64,000 nucleotides of DNA, taken from NCBI RefSeq assembly GCF_018131015.1, contig NZ_JAFCJJ010000015.1, forward strand, positions 1-64,000, given 5' to 3'. The notes beneath the pieces were generated by a model that saw only the letters and a list, made by a program, of their open reading frames with translations, made no database searches and was not told the origin of the DNA. Origin of the DNA: Bradyrhizobium diazoefficiens (GTDB lineage Bacteria > Pseudomonadota > Alphaproteobacteria > Rhizobiales > Xanthobacteraceae). Positions 9,145-16,741 of this stretch are shown piece after piece (positions within the stretch are counted from its first letter, which is position 1; each line of letters starts with the position of its first letter). The position numbers were made by a program, and so were the translations under genes.

Positions 9145-9349
9145 CACCCGCAGCCGCCGGTCACCTCTGCCGCTTGCGGGAGAGGGAGCGCACCTCCGCC
9201 GGGACGACAATTGAGGCTGTCGTTCAATCCGGACTTCTTCGGGTCCTGCCCGGATTAAACTCCGGTAAGCCGATTGACGCGCCGTTGCGGGTTCCCCATC
9301 TGCCTCGCCGTGCCCTATAATGGGGTCGAATCCGCCCGAGGAGCTTGCG
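9145..9349. other. Intergenic gap, ligase to small membrane gene
   Basis: Contains one half-site resembling the palindromic family (CGCTTGCGGGAGAGGGAGCG near 9172-9191). No gene is supported. The following gene has a GAGGAGC ribosome binding site at about 9338-9344. Confidence 0.4.
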
Positions 9350-9655
9350 ATGGTCCAAGACGTCAGAGATTTGCCGGCCGGCCACAGCGATGGCCTGAAC
9401 CGCTTTCTCGGCGGCTCGCCGCTGGCGGTCGCGTTCCGCCTGATCATGCTGTCGATCCTGGTCGGCGTCGTGCTGGCCGCGATCGGCTTCGATCCCTGGA
9501 ACATTCTCACCAGCATCCGCCTGCTGTTTCAGCGTCTCTGGGATTTCGGCTTCGATGCCGTCAACTATCTGTGGCGCTACTTCCTGCTCGGCGCGGTCAT
9601 CGTGATCCCGGTCTGGCTGCTGTCGCGCATCTTCGGGACGCCGCGCGGCCGGTAA
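9350..9655 (+). CDS. Small two-span inner membrane protein (possibly DUF6460 type)
   Basis: 101 residues starting at the ATG at 9350, preceded by GAGGAGC at six bases. After a short polar N-terminus there are two hydrophobic segments: LIMLSILVGVVLAAIGF (about residues 32-48) and YFLLGAVIVIPVWLLSRIF near the C-terminus. Between them is an amphipathic stretch rich in Trp/Phe, LLFQRLWDFGFDAVNYLW. The charge pattern suggests a small integral membrane protein. I recall such proteins as conserved in bradyrhizobia under a DUF label, but I am not certain of the number. Function unknown. Confidence 0.65.
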   Translation: MVQDVRDLPAGHSDGLNRFLGGSPLAVAFRLIMLSILVGVVLAAIGFDPWNILTSIRLLFQRLWDFGFDAVNYLWRYFLLGAVIVIPVWLLSRIFGTPRGR

Positions 9656-9724
9656 GGCCTTTGGACGTGCGTAGGCAGTGCAAGCAGGCCATGCCGGCCG
9701 CATGGGTGCATTCGGCCAAGCCGT

Positions 9725-9740
9725 CAGGTACACGTACCTG
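9725..9740. promoter_or_regulatory. Inverted repeat CAGGTAC-AC-GTACCTG abutting the MATE start codon
   Basis: Seven-base perfect arms with a two-base spacer, ending two bases before the ATG at 9743 and covering the position where a ribosome binding site would be. It could be a repressor operator or a small RNA hairpin (six pairs with a CACG loop) that masks translation initiation. Confidence 0.5.
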
Positions 9741-9742
9741 AC

Positions 9743-11068
9743 ATGAACGCACCCCTTCATCCCAAGGTCGGCAGCCGGCAGGTGTTCGCCATCGCCGGTC
9801 CCGCGATGGTCGCGAACCTCACCACGCCGCTGATCGGCGTGGTCTCGACCACAGCGATCGGACGGCTGGACGATGCCGCCCTGCTCGGCGGCGTCGCGAT
9901 GGCGTCGGTGATCTTCGACTGCCTGTTCTGGCTGTTCGGCTTCCTGCGCATGAGCACGCTCGCCTTCACCGCGCAGGCGCTTGGCCGCGGCGAGACGCAG
10001 GAGATGCGCGCCATTCTCGTCCGCGGCTTCATCGTCGCCAGCCTGATCGGGGCCGCGCTGATCGTGCTGCAGTTGCCGTTGTCCGCCGTGCTGTTCGACC
10101 TGATGGGCGGCAGCGAAGGCGTGACGCGCGCCGCGAAAACCTACTTCATGATCCGGATCTGGTCCTCGCCCTTCGCCTTCGCCAACTATGTCGTGCTCGG
10201 CTGGCTGGTGGGACAGGCCCGCGCCAATCCGGCGCTGCTGCTGCAGATCATCATCAACCTCATCAACATGGTGGCGACGATCCTCCTGGTGCTGGTCTAC
10301 GACACCGGCATCGCGGGCGCGGCGATCGCAGCACTGCTGGCGGAGACGGTCGGCTTCGTGCTCGGCGTGATCGTCTGCCGGCGCCATGCGGGAGGCGGCT
10401 TTGCCGTACCCCGTACGCGCCTGTTCGACCGGGCCAAGCTGATGCGCATGCTGTCGGTCAATTCCGACATCATGATCCGCACCACGGCACTGATCACCGT
10501 GTTCCTGTTCTTCACCGCCAAGGGCGCGCGCGCCGGCGACGTCACGCTGGCGGCGAACTCCGTGCTCAACAACTTCCTGCTGGTCAGCGCCTTCTTCCTC
10601 GACGGCCTGTCGAATGCGGCCCAGCAGCTTTGCGGCCGCACTTTCGGCGCACGCGACGCCCGGGGCTTTGCGGACTCGACCCGGCTGGTGCTGCTCTGGG
10701 GCCTCGGCTTTGCGCTGCTGGTTGCGGTGTTCTTCGCCCTGCTCGGCCCGGCGCTGATCGATGTCATGACCGCAAGCGACGACGTCCGGCGCGCCGCGCG
10801 CGAGTTTTTGCCGTTCATCGTGCTTGCGCCGTTGCCCGGCCTGTTCGCCTTCGGCTTCGACGGCATCTATGTCGGCGCGACCTGGGCGCGCGAGATGCGC
10901 AATTTGATGCTGGCGTCGCTTGCGATCTTCCTCGCCACCTGGTGGGCGCTGCAATCGTTCGGCAATGCCGGGCTGTGGTGCGCGATGATCGCGTTCTACA
11001 TCGCCCGCGGCGGATTGCAGGGCGCGCGCTATCCGGTGCTGTATCGGGCGGCGTTCAGGAAACCATAG
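9743..11068 (+). CDS. MATE family multidrug/metabolite efflux transporter
   Basis: 441 residues with about twelve hydrophobic spans in two similar halves, the usual MATE size. The N-terminus QVFAIAGPAMVANLTTPLIGVV and the segment LDDAALLGGVAMASVIFDCLFW fit the DinF-like subgroup. Such proteins are inner-membrane Na+ or H+ antiporters that export cationic drugs or metabolites; the substrate here is not predictable. The gene stands alone, with a palindromic repeat on its 3' side and an inverted repeat directly over the ribosome-binding region, which hints at local regulation. Confidence 0.88.
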   Translation: MNAPLHPKVGSRQVFAIAGPAMVANLTTPLIGVVSTTAIGRLDDAALLGGVAMASVIFDCLFWLFGFLRMSTLAFTAQALGRGETQEMRAILVRGFIVASLIGAALIVLQLPLSAVLFDLMGGSEGVTRAAKTYFMIRIWSSPFAFANYVVLGWLVGQARANPALLLQIIINLINMVATILLVLVYDTGIAGAAIAALLAETVGFVLGVIVCRRHAGGGFAVPRTRLFDRAKLMRMLSVNSDIMIRTTALITVFLFFTAKGARAGDVTLAANSVLNNFLLVSAFFLDGLSNAAQQLCGRTFGARDARGFADSTRLVLLWGLGFALLVAVFFALLGPALIDVMTASDDVRRAAREFLPFIVLAPLPGLFAFGFDGIYVGATWAREMRNLMLASLAIFLATWWALQSFGNAGLWCAMIAFYIARGGLQGARYPVLYRAAFRKP

Positions 11069-11070
11069 CT

Positions 11071-11243
11071 CTCGTGTCCCGGACGCGCTGCAGCGTGCCA
11101 AGAGCGCGCTCACGCGCGTCTTCGACGCGCTACGGCTGCTGCGCAGAGCCGGGACCCAGCTTGCTACACGCCGGATATCGCGCGATGGGCCCCGGCTCTG
11201 CAGCGCACCGTCAAAGGGACGCTGCGCTGCGTCCGGGGCACGA
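11071..11243. repeat. Long imperfect palindromic repeat (CTCGTGTCCCGGACGCG...CGTCCGGGGCACGAG)
   Basis: Outer arms CTCGTGTCCCGGACGCGCTG and its inverted counterpart GCGCTGCGTCCGGGGCACGA enclose internal GAGCCGGGACCC / GGGCCCCGGCTC arms. It lies between the convergent ends of the MATE gene and pyrD, so as RNA it could act as a bidirectional transcription stop. Confidence 0.75.
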
Positions 11244-11249
11244 GACCGT

Positions 11250-12347
11250 CTACATCCCCGGCCAGTCTTCCGCCGTGAGTGTCGCGGCGTCGGCGCCGAC
11301 GATCTCGGACAGCGTGTCGCGTCCGGTGCGCAGCAGCGTCGAGGCGAGGTCACGCTTGATCTCGTCGACGAGGCCGAGGCCCTTGTAGATCAGCGACGAA
11401 TAGAGCTGGATCAGGCTGGCGCCGGCGCGGATCTTGGTCAGCGCGGCGCCGCCGGAATCGACGCCGCCGACGCCGATCAGCGGGAACGCGCCCTCGACGC
11501 GGACATAGGTCTCCGCGACCATGCGCGTCGACAGGCGGAACAGCGGCCTGCCGGACAGGCCGCCCTGCTCCCTGGCGCGCAGCTCTTCCCGCAGCGTGCT
11601 CGGCCGCGCGATCGTCGTGTTCGACACGATCATGCCGTCGACCCGGCGCGACCGCGCGACGTGCACGACATCGTCGAGCTGGGCAAGGCTCAAATCCGGC
11701 GCGATCTTGAGCAGCACCGGCGTGTCGCCGGCGCTCGAGCGCACCCGCTCGCGGGCGTCGATCACGCGCGCGAGCAGATCGTCGAGCAGCGCGCCCTCCT
11801 GCAGATTGCGCAGGCCCGGCGTGTTCGGCGAGGAGACGTTGACGGTGAAATAGCTCGCGACCGGCGCGAAGGTCTCGATCAGCTTGACGTAGTCGGCGCT
11901 GCGGTCCGGCGAATCCTTGTTGGCGCCGACATTGACGCCGACGATGCCGCCGTTCTGCGCGCGCGCGGCGAGCCGGCGCAGCGCGACGTCCGCGCCGTCA
12001 TTGTTGAAGCCCATGCGGTTGATGACGGCCTCGTCGCGCTCGAGGCGGAACAGCCGTGGCCGCGGGTTGCCGGCCTGCGGCTTCGGCGTCACCGAGCCGA
12101 TCTCGACGAAGCCGAAGCCAAGCCGCAACAGCGCATCCGGCACCTCGGCGCTCTTGTCGAAGCCGGCGGCCATGCCGACCGGGTTGGGAAAGTTGAGCCC
12201 GAAGGCACGCACCGCAAGCTTGGGATCGTCGGGGCGCGGCTTGACCGGCGGCAGGAAGCGCAGGCCCTGGATCGCGAGGCGATGGGCGTCTTCCGGGTCG
12301 AGCCAGCGCAGCACCGGCAGCGACAATGCATCGAAGGCGCGGATCAC
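11250..12347 (-). CDS. pyrD: Quinone-dependent dihydroorotate dehydrogenase (class 2)
   Basis: 365 residues, the usual length for membrane-associated class 2 enzymes. The N-terminal helix region MIRAFDALSLPVLRWLDPEDAHRL-type precedes the barrel. Signatures: NPVGMAAGFDKSAE, MGFNNDGAD, VNVSSPNTPGLRNLQ (with the catalytic Ser of class 2), LLKIAPDL and IGVGGVDSG. It oxidises dihydroorotate to orotate with FMN and passes electrons to ubiquinone (pyrimidine synthesis). Its ATG overlaps the end of the upstream DUF952 gene by four bases, so the two form an operon. Confidence 0.95.
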   Translation of the reverse strand: MIRAFDALSLPVLRWLDPEDAHRLAIQGLRFLPPVKPRPDDPKLAVRAFGLNFPNPVGMAAGFDKSAEVPDALLRLGFGFVEIGSVTPKPQAGNPRPRLFRLERDEAVINRMGFNNDGADVALRRLAARAQNGGIVGVNVGANKDSPDRSADYVKLIETFAPVASYFTVNVSSPNTPGLRNLQEGALLDDLLARVIDARERVRSSAGDTPVLLKIAPDLSLAQLDDVVHVARSRRVDGMIVSNTTIARPSTLREELRAREQGGLSGRPLFRLSTRMVAETYVRVEGAFPLIGVGGVDSGGAALTKIRAGASLIQLYSSLIYKGLGLVDEIKRDLASTLLRTGRDTLSEIVGADAATLTAEDWPGM

Positions 12348-12688
12348 GGGGCGAGCTCCGGAATGTCGTGCCCGCCATCCGAGCGCATGTTGAGGTTCAC
12401 GACCGAGATGACGGCGCCAAGATCGAGCTCGCCATAGAGATGCGGGAACAGTTCCTCGTTGCGCGAGCGCTCCCAGCGCAGCTCAGGGCCGAGCGCGTCG
12501 CCGTCGACCTCGACCAGGAACAGAGCGCGCTGCCCGACATAATGCTTGCGCAGGGTCTCGGGGACCTGGGCAGCGGTGGATAAATGGATGTAACCGTCGC
12601 GCGCGTCGTCCGCGCTGCCGAGGTACACGCCCTGCCGCTCCGCCTCGCGCCAGGCCGAAGCCGGACAGATTTTGTAGATCTTGACCAC
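12344..12688 (-). CDS. DUF952 domain protein
   Basis: 114 residues, single DUF952 domain: IYKICPASAWREAERQG at the start, DGYIHLSTAAQVPETL in the middle and LFPHLYGELDL near the end. It resembles ADP-ribosyltransferase-like small proteins of unknown role. It starts at 12,688 and its stop overlaps pyrD, so the two are co-translated. The association with pyrD is common in alphaproteobacteria as far as I recall. No catalytic claim is made. Confidence 0.85.
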   Translation of the reverse strand: MVKIYKICPASAWREAERQGVYLGSADDARDGYIHLSTAAQVPETLRKHYVGQRALFLVEVDGDALGPELRWERSRNEELFPHLYGELDLGAVISVVNLNMRSDGGHDIPELAP

Positions 12689-12891
12689 CGCTTGCCGGAG
12701 CCCTGTTTGCTCAATGAGTCAGCGCATTGACTCTCTTGGGGTTTTTCGCCCTTCGCGGGTTTTCAAACCCGGCGCGACCGTAAAGGCCACCTCCTCCGAA
12801 CTCAAGACTTAGCCTCAGCCTCTTGCACGAAAATCGGAAACCCGGTTGATTTAAGGACAGTTTTCCTGAGTTGCGACGGGCTGGACCTTCC

Positions 12892-13539
12892 ATGGTCAGG
12901 CAGGCCAAAGCACAGAGGATGCTGACCCACGACCAGATCTGGGCCGCGCTGGATCTGCTGGCGGCGCGCGCCGGGCTGTCGCCGTCGGGCCTTGCCAAGC
13001 GGGCCGGGCTCGATCCGACCACCTTCAACAAGTCCAAGCGCGTCACCCCTGATGGCCGCGAGCGCTGGCCCTCGACCGAATCGATCGCAAAGGCGCTCGC
13101 GGCCGCGGATGCCTCGATCGAGACGTTCGCCAAGCTGATCGATGGCGGCTCCGGTAATGGCCGCTGGGTCCCGCTGATCGGCCTTGCGGAGGCCGGCGCC
13201 GCTTTCGACGAGTCCGGTTGTCCATCCGGCAAGGGCTGGAGCGAAATCGCGCTGCCGGCCGCCGATGACCGCCATGCCTTCGCGCTCGAAATCTCCGGCG
13301 ATGCGCTGGCGCCTGCCTATCGCGACGGCGATGTCATCCTGGTCTCGCCCGGCGCGCCGATCCGCAAGGGCGATCGCGTGGTTGTGAAAACCAGGGCAGG
13401 CGAGCTGACGGTCGCCACGCTGAAGCGCCGTAGCGCCAAGGCTCTGGAATTGCAGCCGCTCGATGCAACGCAGGTCGAACGGACCATGGCGGTGAGCGAT
13501 CTGGCGTGGATCGCGCGGATCGTGTGGGCGAGCCAGTAA
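12892..13539 (+). CDS. S24 family (LexA/CI-like) helix-turn-helix transcriptional regulator
   Basis: 215 residues. An N-terminal HTH (about residues 10-60, LSPSGLAKRAGLDPTTFNKSKR) is followed by an S24 peptidase-like domain: ALEISGDALAPAYRDGDVILVS, where classical LexA has a catalytic Ser after SGD-S/M and here Ala-Leu follows. KGDRVVVKTRAGELTVATLKRR follows with the lysine region. The usual SGDSM nucleophile position reads SGDAL, so self-cleavage may be lost. I choose the ATG at 12,892; a TTG at 12,871 is also possible. It is divergent from the DUF952-pyrD operon with a 203-base gap. Targets unknown. Confidence 0.8.
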   Translation: MVRQAKAQRMLTHDQIWAALDLLAARAGLSPSGLAKRAGLDPTTFNKSKRVTPDGRERWPSTESIAKALAAADASIETFAKLIDGGSGNGRWVPLIGLAEAGAAFDESGCPSGKGWSEIALPAADDRHAFALEISGDALAPAYRDGDVILVSPGAPIRKGDRVVVKTRAGELTVATLKRRSAKALELQPLDATQVERTMAVSDLAWIARIVWASQ

Positions 13540-13587
13540 TCGCGTCGTGACCGCTGCGCCACCTTGGCGCGACGGCAATACATACTC

Positions 13588-13750
13588 GGTGTCGTCCCGG
13601 CCTAGTGCGCAATTGCGCACGGGGGGCCGGGACCCATAGCCACGGGGAGAAGTTTGGCGAAGGGTAGGAGTTGCGCTTTCTTCGGGACGAAGACCGCCAT
13701 GCCTCGATAGATCACGCGGTATGGGTCCCGGCCTTCGCCGGGACGACATT
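13588..13750. repeat. Palindromic repeat, GTCGTCCCGGC...GCCGGGACGAC family
   Basis: Left arm GGTGTCGTCCCGGCCT and right arm GGCCTTCGCCGGGACGACAT, with inner GGGACCCATA / TATGGGTCCC arms. It matches the nearly perfect copy at 24,667-24,798. It sits between the convergent ends of the S24 regulator and lysS. Confidence 0.85.
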
Positions 13751-13785
13751 GAGGAGAGGGCCTGCGCTGACAACTCGGTCCGTGA

Positions 13786-15426
13786 TCACGCGCTCCTTGC
13801 CAGCGCGCCGTCGATCATGTTGACCGCGTTCTGCACGCCATAGACCGCGACGAAGGAGCCGAAGCGCGGGCCCTTCTCCTGGCCGAGCAGCACCTGGTAG
13901 AGCATGTTGAACCAGTCGAGCGTCACGCCGGGGCGGCCGTCCTTGCCCTTCTTGACCTGGTCGAGGAACGGCTCGCGGCGACCGATCTCGTAGACGACGT
14001 TCTGGATGTCCTCGGCCGAGGCGTCCTGCGGAAGCTGCGACAGCGCTTCGCGCAGATCCTGCAGCGCGGCGCGCTCGGTGTCGTTCGGTACGCGGAACTG
14101 CTTCGTCGGCGCGACGAAGTCGCGATAATAATTGATGGCATAGCCGACCATCGCATCCAGCTTCGGATGCGTCTGCGCGCTCACGCCGGGACGGTAGCGG
14201 CCAATGAAGCCCCACAGCGTCTCGGCGTTTTCCGCATTCGACGATGACACCAGCGTCAAGAGAAGCTGGAACGTGACCGGCATGTCGGCTTTCGGCGGAT
14301 TGCCGTTGTGGATGTGCCAGACCGGGTTACCGAGCTGCTGCTTGTCGTCCTGCCTGGCAAAGCCGTCGCTGAACTGCTGGTAGTCATCGACGTTGCGCGG
14401 GATGACGTCGAAATACAGCCGCTTCGCCGCCTTCGGCTCGCGATACATGAACAGCGACAGCGATTCCGGCGAGGCATAGCGCAGCCATTCGTCGATGGTG
14501 AGGCCATTGCCCTTCGACTTCGAGATCTTCTGGCCCTTCTCGTCGAGGAAGAGCTCGTAGTTGAAGCCTTCGGGCGGCGTGGCGCCGAGCGCGCGCGCGA
14601 TCTGGCCCGACAGCTTGACCGAGTCGATCAGGTCCTTGCCGGCCATCTCGTAATCGACGCCGAGCGCGACCCAGCGCATGGCCCAGTCGGCCTTCCACTG
14701 GCACTTGACGTTGCCACCGGTCACCGGCGTCTCGACTTCCTGGCTGGTGTCCGGATCGACATAGGTCACGGTGCCGGCTGCGACGTCGCGGCGAATCATC
14801 GGCACCTGCAGCACGACACCCGTGGTCTTGCTGATGGGCAGGAACGGCGAATAGGTCGCGCGGCGGTCGGGCCCGAGCGTCGGCAGGATGATCGCCATGA
14901 TCTTGTCGTAGGCCGCCAGCATCTTCACAAGCGTCGCGTCGAAACGGCCGGACGTGTAGTAGTCGGTCGAGCTGGCGAATTCGTAGTCGAAGCCGAAATG
15001 ATCCAGAAACGCGCGCAGGCGCGCGTTGTTGTGCGCGCCAAAACTGTCATGGGTGCCGAACGGATCGGGCACGCGCGTCAGCGGCTTGCCGAGATTGGCT
15101 TCGAGAGGCGCCTTGTTCGAGACGTTGTCCGGCACCTTGCGCAGGCCGTCCATGTCGTCGGAGAAGGCGAGCAGGCGCGTCCTGATCTTGTCCTCGGTCA
15201 GCACGCGGAAGGCGTGCCGCACCATCGAGGTGCGCGCGACCTCGCCGAAGGTGCCGATATGCGGCAGGCCGGACGGGCCGTAGCCGGTCTCGAACAGCAC
15301 CTCGTCCTTCGGACTCTTCTTCAGCCGCGCGACAATGGCCTTCGCCTGCTCGAACGGCCAGGCGTTGGATTGTTCGGCGAGCGCGCGAAGATCGCTCGGG
15401 GTCATGCTGGGATCGATAACGGACAT
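13786..15426 (-). CDS. lysS: Class I lysyl-tRNA synthetase
   Basis: 546 residues. The HIGH motif is HIGTFGEVART and the KMSKS motif is KISKSKGNG, which defines the class I (archaeal-type) enzyme also used by alphaproteobacteria instead of class II LysRS. It charges tRNA-Lys with lysine in the cytoplasm. The ATG at 15,426 has GGAGG seven bases upstream; a TTG directly before it is less likely. The C-terminal alpha-helix cage region is present and the length is normal. The gene stands alone, bounded by palindromic repeats on both sides. Confidence 0.95.
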   Translation of the reverse strand: MSVIDPSMTPSDLRALAEQSNAWPFEQAKAIVARLKKSPKDEVLFETGYGPSGLPHIGTFGEVARTSMVRHAFRVLTEDKIRTRLLAFSDDMDGLRKVPDNVSNKAPLEANLGKPLTRVPDPFGTHDSFGAHNNARLRAFLDHFGFDYEFASSTDYYTSGRFDATLVKMLAAYDKIMAIILPTLGPDRRATYSPFLPISKTTGVVLQVPMIRRDVAAGTVTYVDPDTSQEVETPVTGGNVKCQWKADWAMRWVALGVDYEMAGKDLIDSVKLSGQIARALGATPPEGFNYELFLDEKGQKISKSKGNGLTIDEWLRYASPESLSLFMYREPKAAKRLYFDVIPRNVDDYQQFSDGFARQDDKQQLGNPVWHIHNGNPPKADMPVTFQLLLTLVSSSNAENAETLWGFIGRYRPGVSAQTHPKLDAMVGYAINYYRDFVAPTKQFRVPNDTERAALQDLREALSQLPQDASAEDIQNVVYEIGRREPFLDQVKKGKDGRPGVTLDWFNMLYQVLLGQEKGPRFGSFVAVYGVQNAVNMIDGALARSA

Positions 15427-15499
15427 CAAGGGGCCTCCGGGCCGCGGAAAATAGCGATTTTTGCGCGGAATGCAAAAGTTGCTGCGACTGTCGCCGCTC

Positions 15500-15672
15500 T
15501 TGCTCCCTCTCCCCGTTGTTACGGGGCCGGGACGAGCTTCGCTCGCCCTGTGAGGGTCGGGGTGAGGGGCAGCTTCCGCAATGACGGTGAGAGCGGGCCT
15601 CGCGGAGAGTCCCCCTCACCCGGAATTTGCTCTCGCAAATTCCGGCCTCTCCCCCACGCGGGGAGAGGCGAA
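15500..15672. repeat. Palindromic repeat, CTCCCTCTCCCC...GGGGAGAGG family with inner arms
   Basis: Outer arms CTCCCTCTCCCCGTTG and CCACGCGGGGAGAGG. Inner arms include CGGGACGAGCTTCGCTCGCC and GGAATTTGCTCTCGCAAATT, which are themselves hairpins. Fills the region between lysS and the next gene end. Confidence 0.75.
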
Positions 15673-15676
15673 GAAG

Positions 15677-16594
15677 CTAAAACGGGCTCACCGAGAAATA
15701 CCGCAGCCACAGGTCGGTGTAGCGGCCTTTTTCCCAGATGCGGAACAGGGCCCAGTTCAGGGCCTGGCGCAGCACATCGTTGCCCTTGCGCACGGCGATG
15801 CCGACGCCCTCGCCGAAGAAGCGGCTTTCGACGAAGGGGCCGCCCGAGAAGGCGCAGCAATCGCCCGAATCCGTGCCGTTGATCCAGAACGCGAGCGAGA
15901 TGGCGTCGCCGAAGATGAAATCGACCTCGCCCTTGCGAAGCGCGGCGCGAAGGGCCTCGTCGTTGGGATAGCCGTGCAGCTCGGCGTCGGTGAACATCGC
16001 CTTGAGGTAGGCCTCATGCGCGGAGCCCGCGATCGCCCCGACCTTCTTGCCTTCGAGATATTCGGGCCGGATCTCCTGCATCACCGCGTCCTTGCGCGAG
16101 GCGAAGCGCGCCGGGACGCGGTAATAGGGGTCGGTGAAGTCGACGCGGGCGCGAAGCTGCGGGCTGACCGCCATCGAGGCGATGATGGCATCGCCCCGGT
16201 TGGAGGAGAGCGCGTCGACCAGCGTCTCGAAGCGGCGCATCTGCACCGTGCAGGAGACCTTGATCTCCTCGCACAGGGCGCGGGCGAGATCGACGTTGAA
16301 GCCGGCCGGATTGCCGTCGGCGCCGGTATAGTTGAACGGCGGATAGTCGGTCTCGGTCAGGAAACGGATCACGGTCAGGCGCGACAGGTCGGGCCGTTCG
16401 GGACGCCGGCGCGGGTCCCAGAAGCCGGGCACGGCCTGGGGAGCCGCGGCCTGGGGCGGACCAGCCTGAGGCGCGGACTGGGGCGCAGCTTGCGGCGCCG
16501 CTGGAACCGGCTTGCCGGGGGCCTGCGCCAGAGCGGGGCCGCTCCACAGGGCGCCCGTCAGCAAGGCGGCAAGGACCGGCACGGCCAATCCCAT
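15677..16594 (-). CDS. Periplasmic transporter substrate-binding protein (type 3 SBP, amino-acid type)
   Basis: 305 residues from the ATG at 16,594, giving a signal peptide (GLAVPVLAALLTGALWSG, cleavage after ALA). A TTG 36 bases earlier is possible. A Pro/Ala/Gln-rich linker (residues about 30-65) precedes a bacterial periplasmic binding domain with DYPPFNYTGADGNPAGFNVDL, DAIIASMAVSPQLR, and VDFTDPYYRVPARF. This is typical of ABC importers of polar amino acids, or of lytic-transglycosylase-related receptors. No permease gene is adjacent, so it is an orphan. The low-complexity linker suggests an extended tether. Substrate unknown. Confidence 0.82.
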   Translation of the reverse strand: MGLAVPVLAALLTGALWSGPALAQAPGKPVPAAPQAAPQSAPQAGPPQAAAPQAVPGFWDPRRRPERPDLSRLTVIRFLTETDYPPFNYTGADGNPAGFNVDLARALCEEIKVSCTVQMRRFETLVDALSSNRGDAIIASMAVSPQLRARVDFTDPYYRVPARFASRKDAVMQEIRPEYLEGKKVGAIAGSAHEAYLKAMFTDAELHGYPNDEALRAALRKGEVDFIFGDAISLAFWINGTDSGDCCAFSGGPFVESRFFGEGVGIAVRKGNDVLRQALNWALFRIWEKGRYTDLWLRYFSVSPF

Positions 16595-16741
16595 GCGGCC
16601 GGCGCAAAACGGGAAGAGGTGAGGTAGCAAGCGGGTCGAGACCTGAAATTTCCGGAAAATTTGGCCCCCTTATAGACCATTCGCGGGCGGATGCGAGGGG
16701 TCGAGATCTCGCCGGGACATGCCCGGCCCCAGGCCTGGCGC

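Noticed and set aside
9224..11353. 709-codon minus-strand frame opposite the MATE gene
   Set aside because: Antisense shadow with no recognisable domain; the plus-strand MATE protein has clear membrane spans.
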